Assembly (NCBI RefSeq): GCF_902460845.1
Contig: NZ_CABPVS010000003.1
Span: 258,353 to 322,352, forward strand
Reading direction: 5' to 3'
Source of the DNA: Campylobacter concisus
Lineage (GTDB): Bacteria; Campylobacterota; Campylobacteria; Campylobacterales; Campylobacteraceae
DNA length: 64,000 bases
Below the pieces are notes generated by a model. It had not been told where the DNA came from, searched no databases, and saw nothing but the letters and a program-made list of their open reading frames with translations. Below, piece after piece: positions 27,278 through 35,970 of this stretch (the stretch's first letter is position 1; each line of letters begins with the position of its first letter). A program made the position numbers and the translations under genes.

Positions 27278-27283
27278 TATAAT
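27278..27283 (+). promoter_or_regulatory. Putative -10 box of the mrr-like gene
   Basis: A perfect TATAAT lies 31 bp before the start codon, followed by the ribosome-binding site AAGGA. The spacing fits a short 5' leader. Confidence 0.5.
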
Positions 27284-27314
27284 TTCAAAAATTTGCTTCA
27301 TTTAAGGATATAAA

Positions 27315-28214
27315 ATGTTGCCAAGCTATAAAGATATGATGCTACCTATTTTGGAATTTGTCGCGCAAAAGAAAGAAGCAAATAGAGCTGAAATTTCTAA
27401 ATTTATAATTGAGTATTTTAAGTTAAAAGACGAAGATATTTTACAAAAAATAAAAAGTGGAACTTTTACATATATAAGCAGGACGGGCTGGGCTTTATCC
27501 TATCTAGCTACAACAGCACAAGTAAAATCAAGGCCAGAAAAAGTGCCGCTTAAAAAAGTTGGTAGAAGCCTATTTGCCATAACAAATTTTGGCAAAGAGC
27601 TAGTAAGTAGCAAGGACAAAAAGAGCAAATTTCTCTCTTGGTACGATGAAATTTACAAACAAGAGATAAGGCAAGAGGAAAAAGAGGCTACAGAAAATAC
27701 CCCAGATGACAATATAGATGAAGCGCTTTGCAAGATAAAAGAGGAGCTAAAAAGTGAAATTTTATCTAGCATTTTAGAAAAAGAGCCAAGATTTTTTGAA
27801 TACCTTGTAACAAAACTACTTGAAAAGATGAATTATGGAGCCGGAAATCTTACAAACAAAGGCCCAGATGGCGGGATAGATGGTATCATAGATGAAGATG
27901 AACTTGGGCTTTCTAAAATTTACATCCAAGCAAAAAGATACAAAGACGGCAGTAATATCCGTAGGCCAGAAATTCAGCAGTTTATCGGCGCCATCTCAAA
28001 TAAAAATACTAAAAAAGGTGTCTTTATCACTACGGCAAAATTTACTAAAGAAGCTGAAAATTTCGCCAAAGATAATCAAAATTTTAGTGTGGTTTTGATA
28101 GATGGCGACAAGCTTGCAGAGCTAATGATAAAATACAAAGTCGGCGTTCAAACAAGCCAAATATATGAAATTTGTAAAATCGACACCGACTTTTTTGAGG
28201 AAAATAATTTTTAA
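27315..28214 (+). CDS. mrr: Mrr-type restriction endonuclease
   Basis: A 299-residue protein with the two Mrr parts. The N-terminal winged-helix domain (about 1-95) includes RTGWALSYL and GRSLFAITNFG. The C-terminal Mrr catalytic domain carries the PD-(D/E)xK core: GPDGGIDG at 183-190, QAKRY at 205-209 and a QQFIGAIS helix. Mrr enzymes cut DNA carrying foreign methylation (type IV restriction) or, rarely, act after stress. No methyltransferase or other restriction gene is adjacent, which fits a solitary type IV enzyme. The start has AAGGA upstream. Confidence 0.9.
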   Translation: MLPSYKDMMLPILEFVAQKKEANRAEISKFIIEYFKLKDEDILQKIKSGTFTYISRTGWALSYLATTAQVKSRPEKVPLKKVGRSLFAITNFGKELVSSKDKKSKFLSWYDEIYKQEIRQEEKEATENTPDDNIDEALCKIKEELKSEILSSILEKEPRFFEYLVTKLLEKMNYGAGNLTNKGPDGGIDGIIDEDELGLSKIYIQAKRYKDGSNIRRPEIQQFIGAISNKNTKKGVFITTAKFTKEAENFAKDNQNFSVVLIDGDKLAELMIKYKVGVQTSQIYEICKIDTDFFEENNF

Positions 28215-28446
28215 AATTTTAAGCCATAAAGCACTACTGCGTATATTTATTGCAAGTTGCTACTTGGGATCATTTTGGTCTTGCTTTATTTGTGTGCTTA
28301 AAAGACAAATTTAAATCTTTACTAACACCAAAATAGTCCAAATTTACCAGCTTAGAATGCTTTTTAAACCAAATTTTACTCTTATAAACGCCGTCTAAAA
28401 TTTAAGTGTTATAATTACAGCGAAATAACGATTTTAAGGAGAGGAT

Positions 28447-29178
28447 ATGCAATCTCGCATAATCACTGGCGTTTTGATGTTTGTTGTTATTTTGGTAGTT
28501 TTTTTTATTGATAATTATATTTTAAATTTTATCTTGCTCGGCGCTGTGCTTTATTTTGCATTTAATGAGTCGATCAAGCTTTATAATATCGATCACAAAC
28601 AGCTAGTTTTTGCCGCACTTGCTTTTTATGTGCTTACATATTTTACAAATCCAATTTTCATAGCGATCCTTGCTATCATGCTAGTTGCTTCGATCCTAGC
28701 TCACATAAAAAGTGAAAATTTAAAGCTAGTCGCACCTTTTGTATATCCGACCACACCGATCTTTATGATGTGGATGCTTTACTCAGAGTATGGCGTAGGC
28801 TATCTCGTATGGCTTATTTTAAGCGTAGTTGCAAGCGATAGTGGTGCATTTTTTGTTGGTAAAATGTTTGGCAAACATCCATTTAGCCCAAGCTCACCAA
28901 ACAAAACAATCGAAGGTGCAGCAGGCGGTGTGGCGATAGGCACAGTGATTGGCTGCATTGTTGGAAATTTTGTTACTGAAGGATTTTTTCAAATTTTATT
29001 TTCAAGCTTTTTAGTCTGCGTGTTTGCAGTTTGGGGAGATTTGTTTGAGAGTTACCTAAAAAGACTTTGCGGTGTCAAAGATAGTGGTTCGCTCTTCCCA
29101 GGACACGGTGGCATGCTTGATAGGATAGATGGCTATTTATTTGGCGTAGTCGCCCTACTTTGGTCGCTCTCGTGGTAA
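28447..29178 (+). CDS. cdsA: Phosphatidate cytidylyltransferase
   Basis: CdsA makes CDP-diacylglycerol from phosphatidate and CTP, the precursor of all membrane phospholipids. The 243-residue protein has about seven membrane segments and the C-terminal family signature SYLKRLCGVKDSG followed by FPGHGGMLDRIDGY. The start is behind AAGGAGAGGAT. It leads cdsA-dxr-uraA-pgp1-tsaD, all overlapping. The cdsA, dxr, pgp1 and tsaD order matches what I recall from C. jejuni. Confidence 0.96.
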   Translation: MQSRIITGVLMFVVILVVFFIDNYILNFILLGAVLYFAFNESIKLYNIDHKQLVFAALAFYVLTYFTNPIFIAILAIMLVASILAHIKSENLKLVAPFVYPTTPIFMMWMLYSEYGVGYLVWLILSVVASDSGAFFVGKMFGKHPFSPSSPNKTIEGAAGGVAIGTVIGCIVGNFVTEGFFQILFSSFLVCVFAVWGDLFESYLKRLCGVKDSGSLFPGHGGMLDRIDGYLFGVVALLWSLSW

Positions 29179-30269
29179 TACTTGGCTCAACTGGTTCAAT
29201 CGGCAAAAACGCCCTTAACCTTTGCGAAAAATTTGGCGTAGAGGTTGAGGCGTTAAGCTGTGCTAAAAATGTAGATTTACTAAATGAGCAAATCTTAAAT
29301 TTTAAGCCAAAATTTGTCTGCGTAGGCGATGAAAAGCTAGTTAAAAATGTAAAAAATGTAGAAGCTAAAAATATCTTTTTTGGCGAGGCTGGACTGCTAC
29401 AAATGCTAGAAATTTCAAGCTCAAAAAAGGTAATAAACGCCCTTGTTGGCTTTGCTGGCCTTGCTCCTAGTTTAAAGACGCAAACTCTTGGCAAAAGGCT
29501 TGCCCTTGCAAACAAAGAGAGTCTTGTTGTTGGCGGCAAATTTCTAAAGACTAGAGAAATTTTACCAATAGACAGCGAGCATTTTGGACTTAAATTTCTA
29601 CTTGAAAATAAAACTGCACCAAAAAGACTCATCATCACAGCAAGTGGCGGCGCATTTTATAAAAAGCCGATCAAATTTCTAAAAGATGCCACGCCAAGTG
29701 ACGCACTAAAACACCCAAACTGGGATATGGGTGCAAAGATCACGATTGATAGTGCGACGATGGCAAATAAGCTTTTTGAAGTAATGGAGGCTTACTGGCT
29801 TTATGGCATCAAGGAGATCGAGGCTGTGATAGAGCCAACTTCTGCGATACACGCCGTAGTAGAGTTTATAGACGGCTCAAGCACGATGCACCTCTCGCGA
29901 CCTAACATGAAACTAGCTATCGCTCATGCTATGTTTGAAAATATCAATGAAAATATTGTCTCACACGCAAATTTACTTGATCTAAAAAATATAAAATTTC
30001 ATAAAATCAGCCTTAAAAAATATCCCATTTTTTCGCTAAAAGATGAGGTCCTAGCAAACCCTGATCTAGGTGTAGTGATAAATGCTGCAAATGAGGTTGG
30101 AGTATTTAGCTTTTTAGAGAAAAAATGCCCGTTTTTGGATATCTCAAGGCTCGTTTTAAACTCTGTTAAAAATTTTAGAGATATTAAAATTTCAAATATT
30201 GATGAAATTTTTGAAGCTGATAAAGAAGTTAGAAATTACGCAAAAAGGATGTTAAATGCAAAGGTATGA
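29172..30269 (+). CDS. dxr: 1-deoxy-D-xylulose 5-phosphate reductoisomerase
   Basis: Dxr forms 2-C-methyl-erythritol 4-phosphate, committing carbon to isoprenoid synthesis. It shows the NADPH-binding GSTGSIG, the NKESLV motif, ITASGGAF, the HPNWDMGAKITIDSATM active-site region and EPTSAIHA. An in-frame TTG at 29160 would add four residues. GTG 29172 gives the family N-terminus MVILGSTGSIG, so I prefer it, overlapping cdsA by 7 bp. Neither start has a clear ribosome-binding site, so translation is probably coupled to cdsA. Confidence 0.94.
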   Translation: MVILGSTGSIGKNALNLCEKFGVEVEALSCAKNVDLLNEQILNFKPKFVCVGDEKLVKNVKNVEAKNIFFGEAGLLQMLEISSSKKVINALVGFAGLAPSLKTQTLGKRLALANKESLVVGGKFLKTREILPIDSEHFGLKFLLENKTAPKRLIITASGGAFYKKPIKFLKDATPSDALKHPNWDMGAKITIDSATMANKLFEVMEAYWLYGIKEIEAVIEPTSAIHAVVEFIDGSSTMHLSRPNMKLAIAHAMFENINENIVSHANLLDLKNIKFHKISLKKYPIFSLKDEVLANPDLGVVINAANEVGVFSFLEKKCPFLDISRLVLNSVKNFRDIKISNIDEIFEADKEVRNYAKRMLNAKV

Positions 30270-31491
30270 GGGTTATAAATTTGATCCCAAACAAAGCTTA
30301 ATCGGCGTTCAGTTTTTATTTGTCGCCTTTGGTGCACTGGTATTAGTGCCGATACTTACGGGACTAGATGCAAATGTAGCTCTCTTTACAGCCGGTCTTG
30401 GCACGCTACTTTTTCAGCTAGTCACTAGAAAAAATGTTCCGCCTATTTTTTTAGCAAGCTCCTTTGCTTTTATCGCGCCACTTCAGTACGGTATCGAAAA
30501 ATGGGGCATAGCCGTGACGATGGGAGGCGTTATATTTGCTGGATTTTTCTACGTTGTTTTAAGCCTCGTGGTCCGATTTGGCGGAGAGAAAATTTTGCAT
30601 AAAATTTTACCTCCAGTTGTCGTTGGTCCAGTCATCATGACAATAGGCCTTATCCTTGCCCCAAATGCTGTCAAAATGGCAACATCGGCCACTGAAATTT
30701 ATACTCAAAATGAGGCGATGATCGTCGCTGGCATTTCGCTAGTGGCTACTATTTTAGTGATGATGCTTGGGCGTGGCATGTTTAGGCTTATACCTATTTT
30801 GCTTGGTATCATCACTGGCTACATCGTAGCTTACTGCTTTGGCATGGTTGATTTTACCCCTATCTTTAATGCACCTTGGTTTAGAATGCCAAATTTCACT
30901 ACACCAAAATTTGAGTTTGAAGCGATCATTTATATGATACCTATCGCTATCGCTCCAGCGATCGAACACATAGGCGATATGCTTGCTATCTCAAATGTTA
31001 CAAAAGAAGATTTTCTAAAAAATCCAGGCCTTAAAAACACACTCCTTGGAGATGGACTTGCCACTTCGCTTGCTGCTTTTTTTGGTGGCCCGCCAAACAC
31101 TACATACTCAGAGGTCACAGGCGCAGTTAGCCTTACAAAAGCTTATAATCCAGCAATCATGACCTTTGCAGCAATCACTGCCATTGTGCTAGCCTTTGTT
31201 GGCAAGCTAGGAGCGGTGCTCTCAACTATCCCAGCCCCAGTCATCGGCGGTATCATGCTGCTACTTTTTGGCATCATCGCAAGCGTTGGCATGGAGACAC
31301 TTATAAAAAATAAAGTTGACCTTGCAGACCCTAGAAATATGATAATTGTAGCCCTCATCTTCATCTTTGCCATCGGTGGCATGGTGCTTGACCTTGGAGC
31401 GGTTAAATTTTCAGGTATAGGGCTTGGTGCGGTTACTGGTATAGTTTTAAATTTGCTTTTACCAAAAACAAAGCATTATGAAGGATATTAA
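30256..31491 (+). CDS. uraA: Uracil/xanthine permease, NCS2 family (UraA-like)
   Basis: A 411-residue inner-membrane permease with twelve to fourteen hydrophobic segments. Family landmarks are EHIGDMLAIS in the eighth to ninth helix region and FGGPPNTTYSEVTGA, the substrate-site signature of uracil permeases. Its start lies inside the end of dxr (14-bp overlap) behind AAAAGGA. I do not recall this gene in the C. jejuni version of the cluster, so it may be an insertion here. Uracil is the likely substrate, with xanthine less likely. Confidence 0.88.
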   Translation: MQRYEGYKFDPKQSLIGVQFLFVAFGALVLVPILTGLDANVALFTAGLGTLLFQLVTRKNVPPIFLASSFAFIAPLQYGIEKWGIAVTMGGVIFAGFFYVVLSLVVRFGGEKILHKILPPVVVGPVIMTIGLILAPNAVKMATSATEIYTQNEAMIVAGISLVATILVMMLGRGMFRLIPILLGIITGYIVAYCFGMVDFTPIFNAPWFRMPNFTTPKFEFEAIIYMIPIAIAPAIEHIGDMLAISNVTKEDFLKNPGLKNTLLGDGLATSLAAFFGGPPNTTYSEVTGAVSLTKAYNPAIMTFAAITAIVLAFVGKLGAVLSTIPAPVIGGIMLLLFGIIASVGMETLIKNKVDLADPRNMIIVALIFIFAIGGMVLDLGAVKFSGIGLGAVTGIVLNLLLPKTKHYEGY

Positions 31492-32783
31492 TGCGTAAAT
31501 TTTTACTTTTTTTACTAACCTTTACCACTGCTAGTTTAGCCAATACTTTAGACTATGCGCTCATCAAAAAAGGTGAACCAAGCGAAAATACGATGTTGTT
31601 AATCGGTGGCATTCAAGGCGATGAGCCGGGTGGCTTTTTGGCAGCCTCTATCGTGGCAACTGACTATAACATCACAAAAGGTTCGCTTTGGGTCGTGCCA
31701 AATTTAAATTTCCCAAGCATAATCGAGCGAAGTCGTGGCACAAAAGGCGATATGAATAGAAAATTTGCCCATGTCGATAAAAACGATCCTGACTATAATT
31801 CAGTGATGAAGATAAAAGACGTCATAACCGATAAAAACGTTACGCTCATCTTAAATTTACACGATGGAAGCGGCTATTACAGAGATAAATTTATAAACAA
31901 AGACGAAAATCCAGATAAATGGGGCAATACTTGCATCATTGATCAAAGCACGCTTTCTGGCTCAAAATATCCAGAGCTTGAAAGTATCGCCTCAAGCGTA
32001 AAAGACGTGCTAAATAAGCATCTAATAGATCAAAAACACCAGTATCACATCAAAAACACGCACACCGCAATGGGTGATAAAGAGATGCTAAAAAGCCTAA
32101 CTTACTATGCTATCACGCAAAATAAGTCAGCCTTTGCAAACGAAGCTAGTAAAAATTTAAACGCCGAGCAAAGGACTTATTACCATCTAATCGCCATTGA
32201 AGAATATATGAAAAAGGCTGGCATTAGCTTTACTAGGCCGTTTAACCTTGATGTTAAAAGCGTAAAAAAAGCAATCGAAAAAGAGATCAGACTCGAGCTT
32301 GAAAATTCATACGCGATAAGTCTTAAAAATCTAAAGCCTTTAATAAATTTTGTCCCGCTTAAAAAAGGCGAGTTAAACTATAGCTCACCAAATCCGCTAA
32401 TAGCTGTCATAAAAGAGAATGGTAGCTTCAAAGTGCAGTACGGCAACCGCTTTGTTACTAGATTAAAACCGCAATATTTCGAGTTTGCAAAACCACTTGA
32501 TGAAATTTTACTAATAAGCGACAGTAGCGAGCTTACATTAAAAAGTGGCGATAAATTTAGCGTGAAAAAGAGCTTTAAAATAAAATCACTCAAAAACGTG
32601 CGCGTAAACGTCATAGGATACGGTACAAAAAGTATAGATGAGAGTGAGCAAGAAGTGGCTAAAAATAGCCTAAATAAAAGCTATAGCATCGATAAAGACG
32701 GCAAAATTTATAGAGTCGAGTTTTATAAAAACGAAGATGGCAAAGAGAAATTTGCTGGCATGATCTTAGCGGAGTTTAAATGA
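31491..32783 (+). CDS. pgp1: Peptidoglycan DL-carboxypeptidase, Pgp1/Csd4 family
   Basis: A 430-residue periplasmic metallopeptidase with a signal peptide of about 17 residues. The zinc ligands expected from Helicobacter Csd4 are visible as Gln42 and Glu45 in GGIQGDEPGG and His124 in LNLHDGSG, with the likely catalytic Glu218 in FANEAS. The glutamine in place of the usual M14 histidine is the mark of this family. It trims peptidoglycan tripeptides to dipeptides, and its loss abolishes helical shape in C. jejuni and H. pylori. The start codon shares one base with the uraA stop. Its position before tsaD matches C. jejuni. Confidence 0.93.
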   Translation: MRKFLLFLLTFTTASLANTLDYALIKKGEPSENTMLLIGGIQGDEPGGFLAASIVATDYNITKGSLWVVPNLNFPSIIERSRGTKGDMNRKFAHVDKNDPDYNSVMKIKDVITDKNVTLILNLHDGSGYYRDKFINKDENPDKWGNTCIIDQSTLSGSKYPELESIASSVKDVLNKHLIDQKHQYHIKNTHTAMGDKEMLKSLTYYAITQNKSAFANEASKNLNAEQRTYYHLIAIEEYMKKAGISFTRPFNLDVKSVKKAIEKEIRLELENSYAISLKNLKPLINFVPLKKGELNYSSPNPLIAVIKENGSFKVQYGNRFVTRLKPQYFEFAKPLDEILLISDSSELTLKSGDKFSVKKSFKIKSLKNVRVNVIGYGTKSIDESEQEVAKNSLNKSYSIDKDGKIYRVEFYKNEDGKEKFAGMILAEFK

Positions 32784-33787
32784 TACTTGGCATCGAAAGT
32801 AGCTGCGATGATAGCTCGGTCGCACTCATAGATGAACGTACCTTAGAGAAGATTTATTATAAAAAAATTTCTCAAGAAGAGGAGCACGCTATCTTTGGTG
32901 GCGTGGTTCCTGAGCTTGCAGCGAGGCTTCATACAAAGGCGCTGCCAGCACTTTTAGAGGATATCTTGCCAAATTTTAAAGATATAAAAGCGATCGCTGT
33001 GACAAATGAGCCAGGTCTTAGTGTGAGCCTAATAGGTGGTGTCAGCATGGCAAAAGCGCTAAGCGTAGCTCTAAATATCCCGCTAATCGCTGTCAATCAT
33101 TTAGTTGGTCACATCTACTCGCTATTTTTAGATCGCGAAGCCGCCTTTCCACTTGGCGTCCTGTTAGTTAGTGGCGGGCATACGATGATCCTAGAGATTG
33201 ACGAAAATGGTGAAATTTTGGAGCTTGCAAGTACTGGCGATGATAGCTTTGGTGAGAGCTTTGACAAGGTTGCTAAAATGCTTGATCTTGGCTATCCAGG
33301 CGGTGCTGTTGTGCAGCAAAATGCACTTTTGTGTGAGGATAAAGAGAGGTTTAAATTTACCGTCCCACTTCTTCACGATAAACGCCTTGAATATAGTTTT
33401 TCAGGGCTTAAAAACCAAGTCAGAGTTGAAATTTCTAAGCTAGAAAGTATCACACAAAAGGATATCGCTGACATCTGCTACGCATTTGAAAATACTGCCT
33501 GTGAGCACATTTTAAACAAGCTTGAAAAGGTCTTTTGTTTAAGAAATTTTAAGCGTTTTGGCGTAGTTGGCGGTGCAAGTGCAAATCTAAATTTACGAAA
33601 AAGGCTTGAGATGCTTTGCCAAAAAAATGAGTGCGAGCTTTTGCTAGCTCCACTTGAATTTTGCTCTGATAACGCCTTGATGATAGCAAGAGCGGGACGT
33701 GAGAAGTACCTAAAAGGCGAGTTTGTAAGCCATAGCGAGCTAAATATAAATCCAAGAGTTAGCTTTAAAAAGCTTGAGTTAAATTAA
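32780..33787 (+). CDS. tsaD: tRNA N6-threonylcarbamoyladenosine synthase subunit TsaD
   Basis: TsaD transfers the threonylcarbamoyl group to A37 of ANN-decoding tRNAs, working with TsaB and TsaE. The 335-residue ASKHA-fold protein begins ILGIESSCDD and has the metal-binding histidines H107 and H111 in NHLVGH, VSGGHT, and the C-terminal GGASANLNLR and FCSDNALMIA. It overlaps pgp1 by four bases (ATGA). It is the last gene of the cdsA-led cluster. Confidence 0.97.
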   Translation: MILGIESSCDDSSVALIDERTLEKIYYKKISQEEEHAIFGGVVPELAARLHTKALPALLEDILPNFKDIKAIAVTNEPGLSVSLIGGVSMAKALSVALNIPLIAVNHLVGHIYSLFLDREAAFPLGVLLVSGGHTMILEIDENGEILELASTGDDSFGESFDKVAKMLDLGYPGGAVVQQNALLCEDKERFKFTVPLLHDKRLEYSFSGLKNQVRVEISKLESITQKDIADICYAFENTACEHILNKLEKVFCLRNFKRFGVVGGASANLNLRKRLEMLCQKNECELLLAPLEFCSDNALMIARAGREKYLKGEFVSHSELNINPRVSFKKLELN

Positions 33788-33882
33788 ACTTTTTAAAAAA
33801 TATAAAATTTGCGCCTAAATCTTGATAGCTTCGTAAGTAAAAACGTAATAAAATCTAAAAAATTTCAAAAAAAGAATCTTTA

Positions 33883-35970
33883 ATGGACGAGTTTTTAAAT
33901 CACGCTTGGCATTTAAATAAAATTTACGCCAATACCGATGCGAGCGTGCCTTTTTACCCAGATCTACTGGCGCTTCTTTTATCTTGTGACGAGAAAAATT
34001 TAGATGAGTTTATGGCTCTTGCTGAGTTTAGAACTATCTTAAAAAAGCTAGGTGTTGGACTTGATATCTTTAGCATACAAAGCGCCCAGCTAGCCACACT
34101 AAAAGCACTAAATGAAGCAAAAATTTCAAGCGATGAACTTGTAACCCGCTTACAAAAGCTACGTGATGAAAAGATAATTAGCCATGAAAAATTTGATTTT
34201 TTAATAAAATTTATAAGTAAAAACTCAAATCAAAATAAGGCTGAAATTTCTAATGCGAAGCCAAAAGATCACTTTCACAAGAGCCTGGATTTTCTAAATG
34301 AGATAAATGAAAAAGCAAGCATGCTTGATGAAGATAAAGAATTTTTACTAGCTTTAAAAAACGCCAAAAAAAGATCAAACGAAACGCTTTTTAACATCGC
34401 AGTAAGTGGCATCATAAACTCTGGCAAATCAACCCTTTTAAATGCCCTTTTAAACAAACGTGTTCTTGGTGCTTCAAATGTGCCTGAAACCATAAATTTA
34501 ACCATCTTAAAGCACGCAACAACTAGCCATGCAAAGGTAAATTTTTATAGCCCAGATGAGCTAGAAAAGCTTGGACTTTCAAGTAAAAATTTACCAGCTA
34601 GTAGCGTAGAGATCAGCCTAGATGAGATCAAAAACTATACATCTTCAAGCTCAAAAACGGCAAATCTCGTAAAAAGCGTAGAGCTTTATGATGATTTGGA
34701 GCTTTTAAGAGATAATGTCTGCATTATAGACACTCCGGGCATAGATGATGCGATCGTTTTAAGGGAGCAGATCACTACAAATTTTATGAAAGAGTGCGAC
34801 CTTTTAGCACATCTCATGAATGGTTCGCAAAGTGCAACGCAAAAAGACGCACTATTTTTGAAAAAATGCCTTGAAAACTCGCACATCGTAAGAGTTGCTA
34901 TCGTGCTAACTCACGCTGACGAGTTAGATGCAAAGGATATTAATGAAACGCTTAACTACGTAAAAAAGGCGATCGGCGAGCAGATAAATGACATCAAGAT
35001 AGATTATTTTGCCCTTAGCGCGAAAGCTTATCTTGATGGCGCTTTAAATAGTGGCGTGCCGGAGTTTAAAGAGTATCTTTACGATGTGCTTTTTGGCAAA
35101 GACTCTAAAAAATCAGCTCTAATTTTAAGCTCATATCAAAAAGAATTGCAAAATATTTTAAAAACGAAACTCGAAGCCACAAAGGCTGAAATTTTAGAGC
35201 TTAAAGCATTTGGTTTAGAGCTAGAAGCTTTGCAAAACGAGCAAGCAAATATCAAAAATTCTCTTAATGAAAATTTCACAAAACTTGAAAGGCTTTTAGA
35301 AAGCGAGCTAAAAAAACTCGATGATAAAAATGTAAAAGATATCTATAAAATGGGGCTTGAAGCACTACTGCAAAATCTAAATGAAAAGCTTAAGAGTGAG
35401 ATTGCTTACTGCAAAAATAAAAGAGAAAATTTAAATCTAAAACGTCTTACACAAATAGCAAAAACTACACTTTGTGACGGAGTTGCGGCACTCATGAGAG
35501 AGGCTAGAAATGAAACTTTGGTGCAAATAAAGTCATGCGAGCAAAATATTGCTTTAAGTTTTGATGGCTTTAAGGTGAGTGAAAATAAAATTTTTAGTAT
35601 AAATGACTTTTTAAAGCAAATGGGCGTAGAGCTTGATTTTAGCGAGCTTTTAGATGAGCTTGAAGCTAAAATTTTAAGCAGAAGTGAGCCAGATGAGGCG
35701 CTTTTAAGTTTAAGACAGAATTTACTTAACAATAAAAGCATATCACAGTTTTGCGAGACACTAGCAGAACATGAAAAAAAGCTGTTAAAAGAGCGAGTAA
35801 AGGCTTATGAAATGAGCCAAAAAGAGGCTTTAAGCCAAAGACTTTTGGTGCTCAATGAAAAACTTAATGAGCTAAATTTACAAAATCAAAGCTCGATTTT
35901 AAAGCTTAAACAAAAGACCTCCTTACAAGATGAAATTTGCTCACTTTTAGAGGATATTAAAAATGTTTAA
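33883..35970 (+). CDS. Dynamin-like GTPase, first of a pair
   Basis: A 695-residue GTPase of the bacterial dynamin-like type. It has G1 GIINSGKS at 176-183, G3 DTPGID at 283-288 and G4 THAD at 343-346. Long alpha-helical, coiled-coil-rich arms follow from about 390 to 690. The first 130 residues form an extra helical domain not present in its partner. The following dynamin gene overlaps by 8 bp, as in the C. jejuni tandem pair (DLP1/DLP2), whose products form a hetero-oligomer that tethers membranes. The sequence shows no hydrophobic paddle as obvious as in cyanobacterial BDLP. Confidence 0.9.
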   Translation: MDEFLNHAWHLNKIYANTDASVPFYPDLLALLLSCDEKNLDEFMALAEFRTILKKLGVGLDIFSIQSAQLATLKALNEAKISSDELVTRLQKLRDEKIISHEKFDFLIKFISKNSNQNKAEISNAKPKDHFHKSLDFLNEINEKASMLDEDKEFLLALKNAKKRSNETLFNIAVSGIINSGKSTLLNALLNKRVLGASNVPETINLTILKHATTSHAKVNFYSPDELEKLGLSSKNLPASSVEISLDEIKNYTSSSSKTANLVKSVELYDDLELLRDNVCIIDTPGIDDAIVLREQITTNFMKECDLLAHLMNGSQSATQKDALFLKKCLENSHIVRVAIVLTHADELDAKDINETLNYVKKAIGEQINDIKIDYFALSAKAYLDGALNSGVPEFKEYLYDVLFGKDSKKSALILSSYQKELQNILKTKLEATKAEILELKAFGLELEALQNEQANIKNSLNENFTKLERLLESELKKLDDKNVKDIYKMGLEALLQNLNEKLKSEIAYCKNKRENLNLKRLTQIAKTTLCDGVAALMREARNETLVQIKSCEQNIALSFDGFKVSENKIFSINDFLKQMGVELDFSELLDELEAKILSRSEPDEALLSLRQNLLNNKSISQFCETLAEHEKKLLKERVKAYEMSQKEALSQRLLVLNEKLNELNLQNQSSILKLKQKTSLQDEICSLLEDIKNV

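Noticed and set aside
29075-29638. 187-codon minus-strand ORF opposite cdsA/dxr
   Set aside because: Shadow of dxr; low-complexity Ser/Leu composition.
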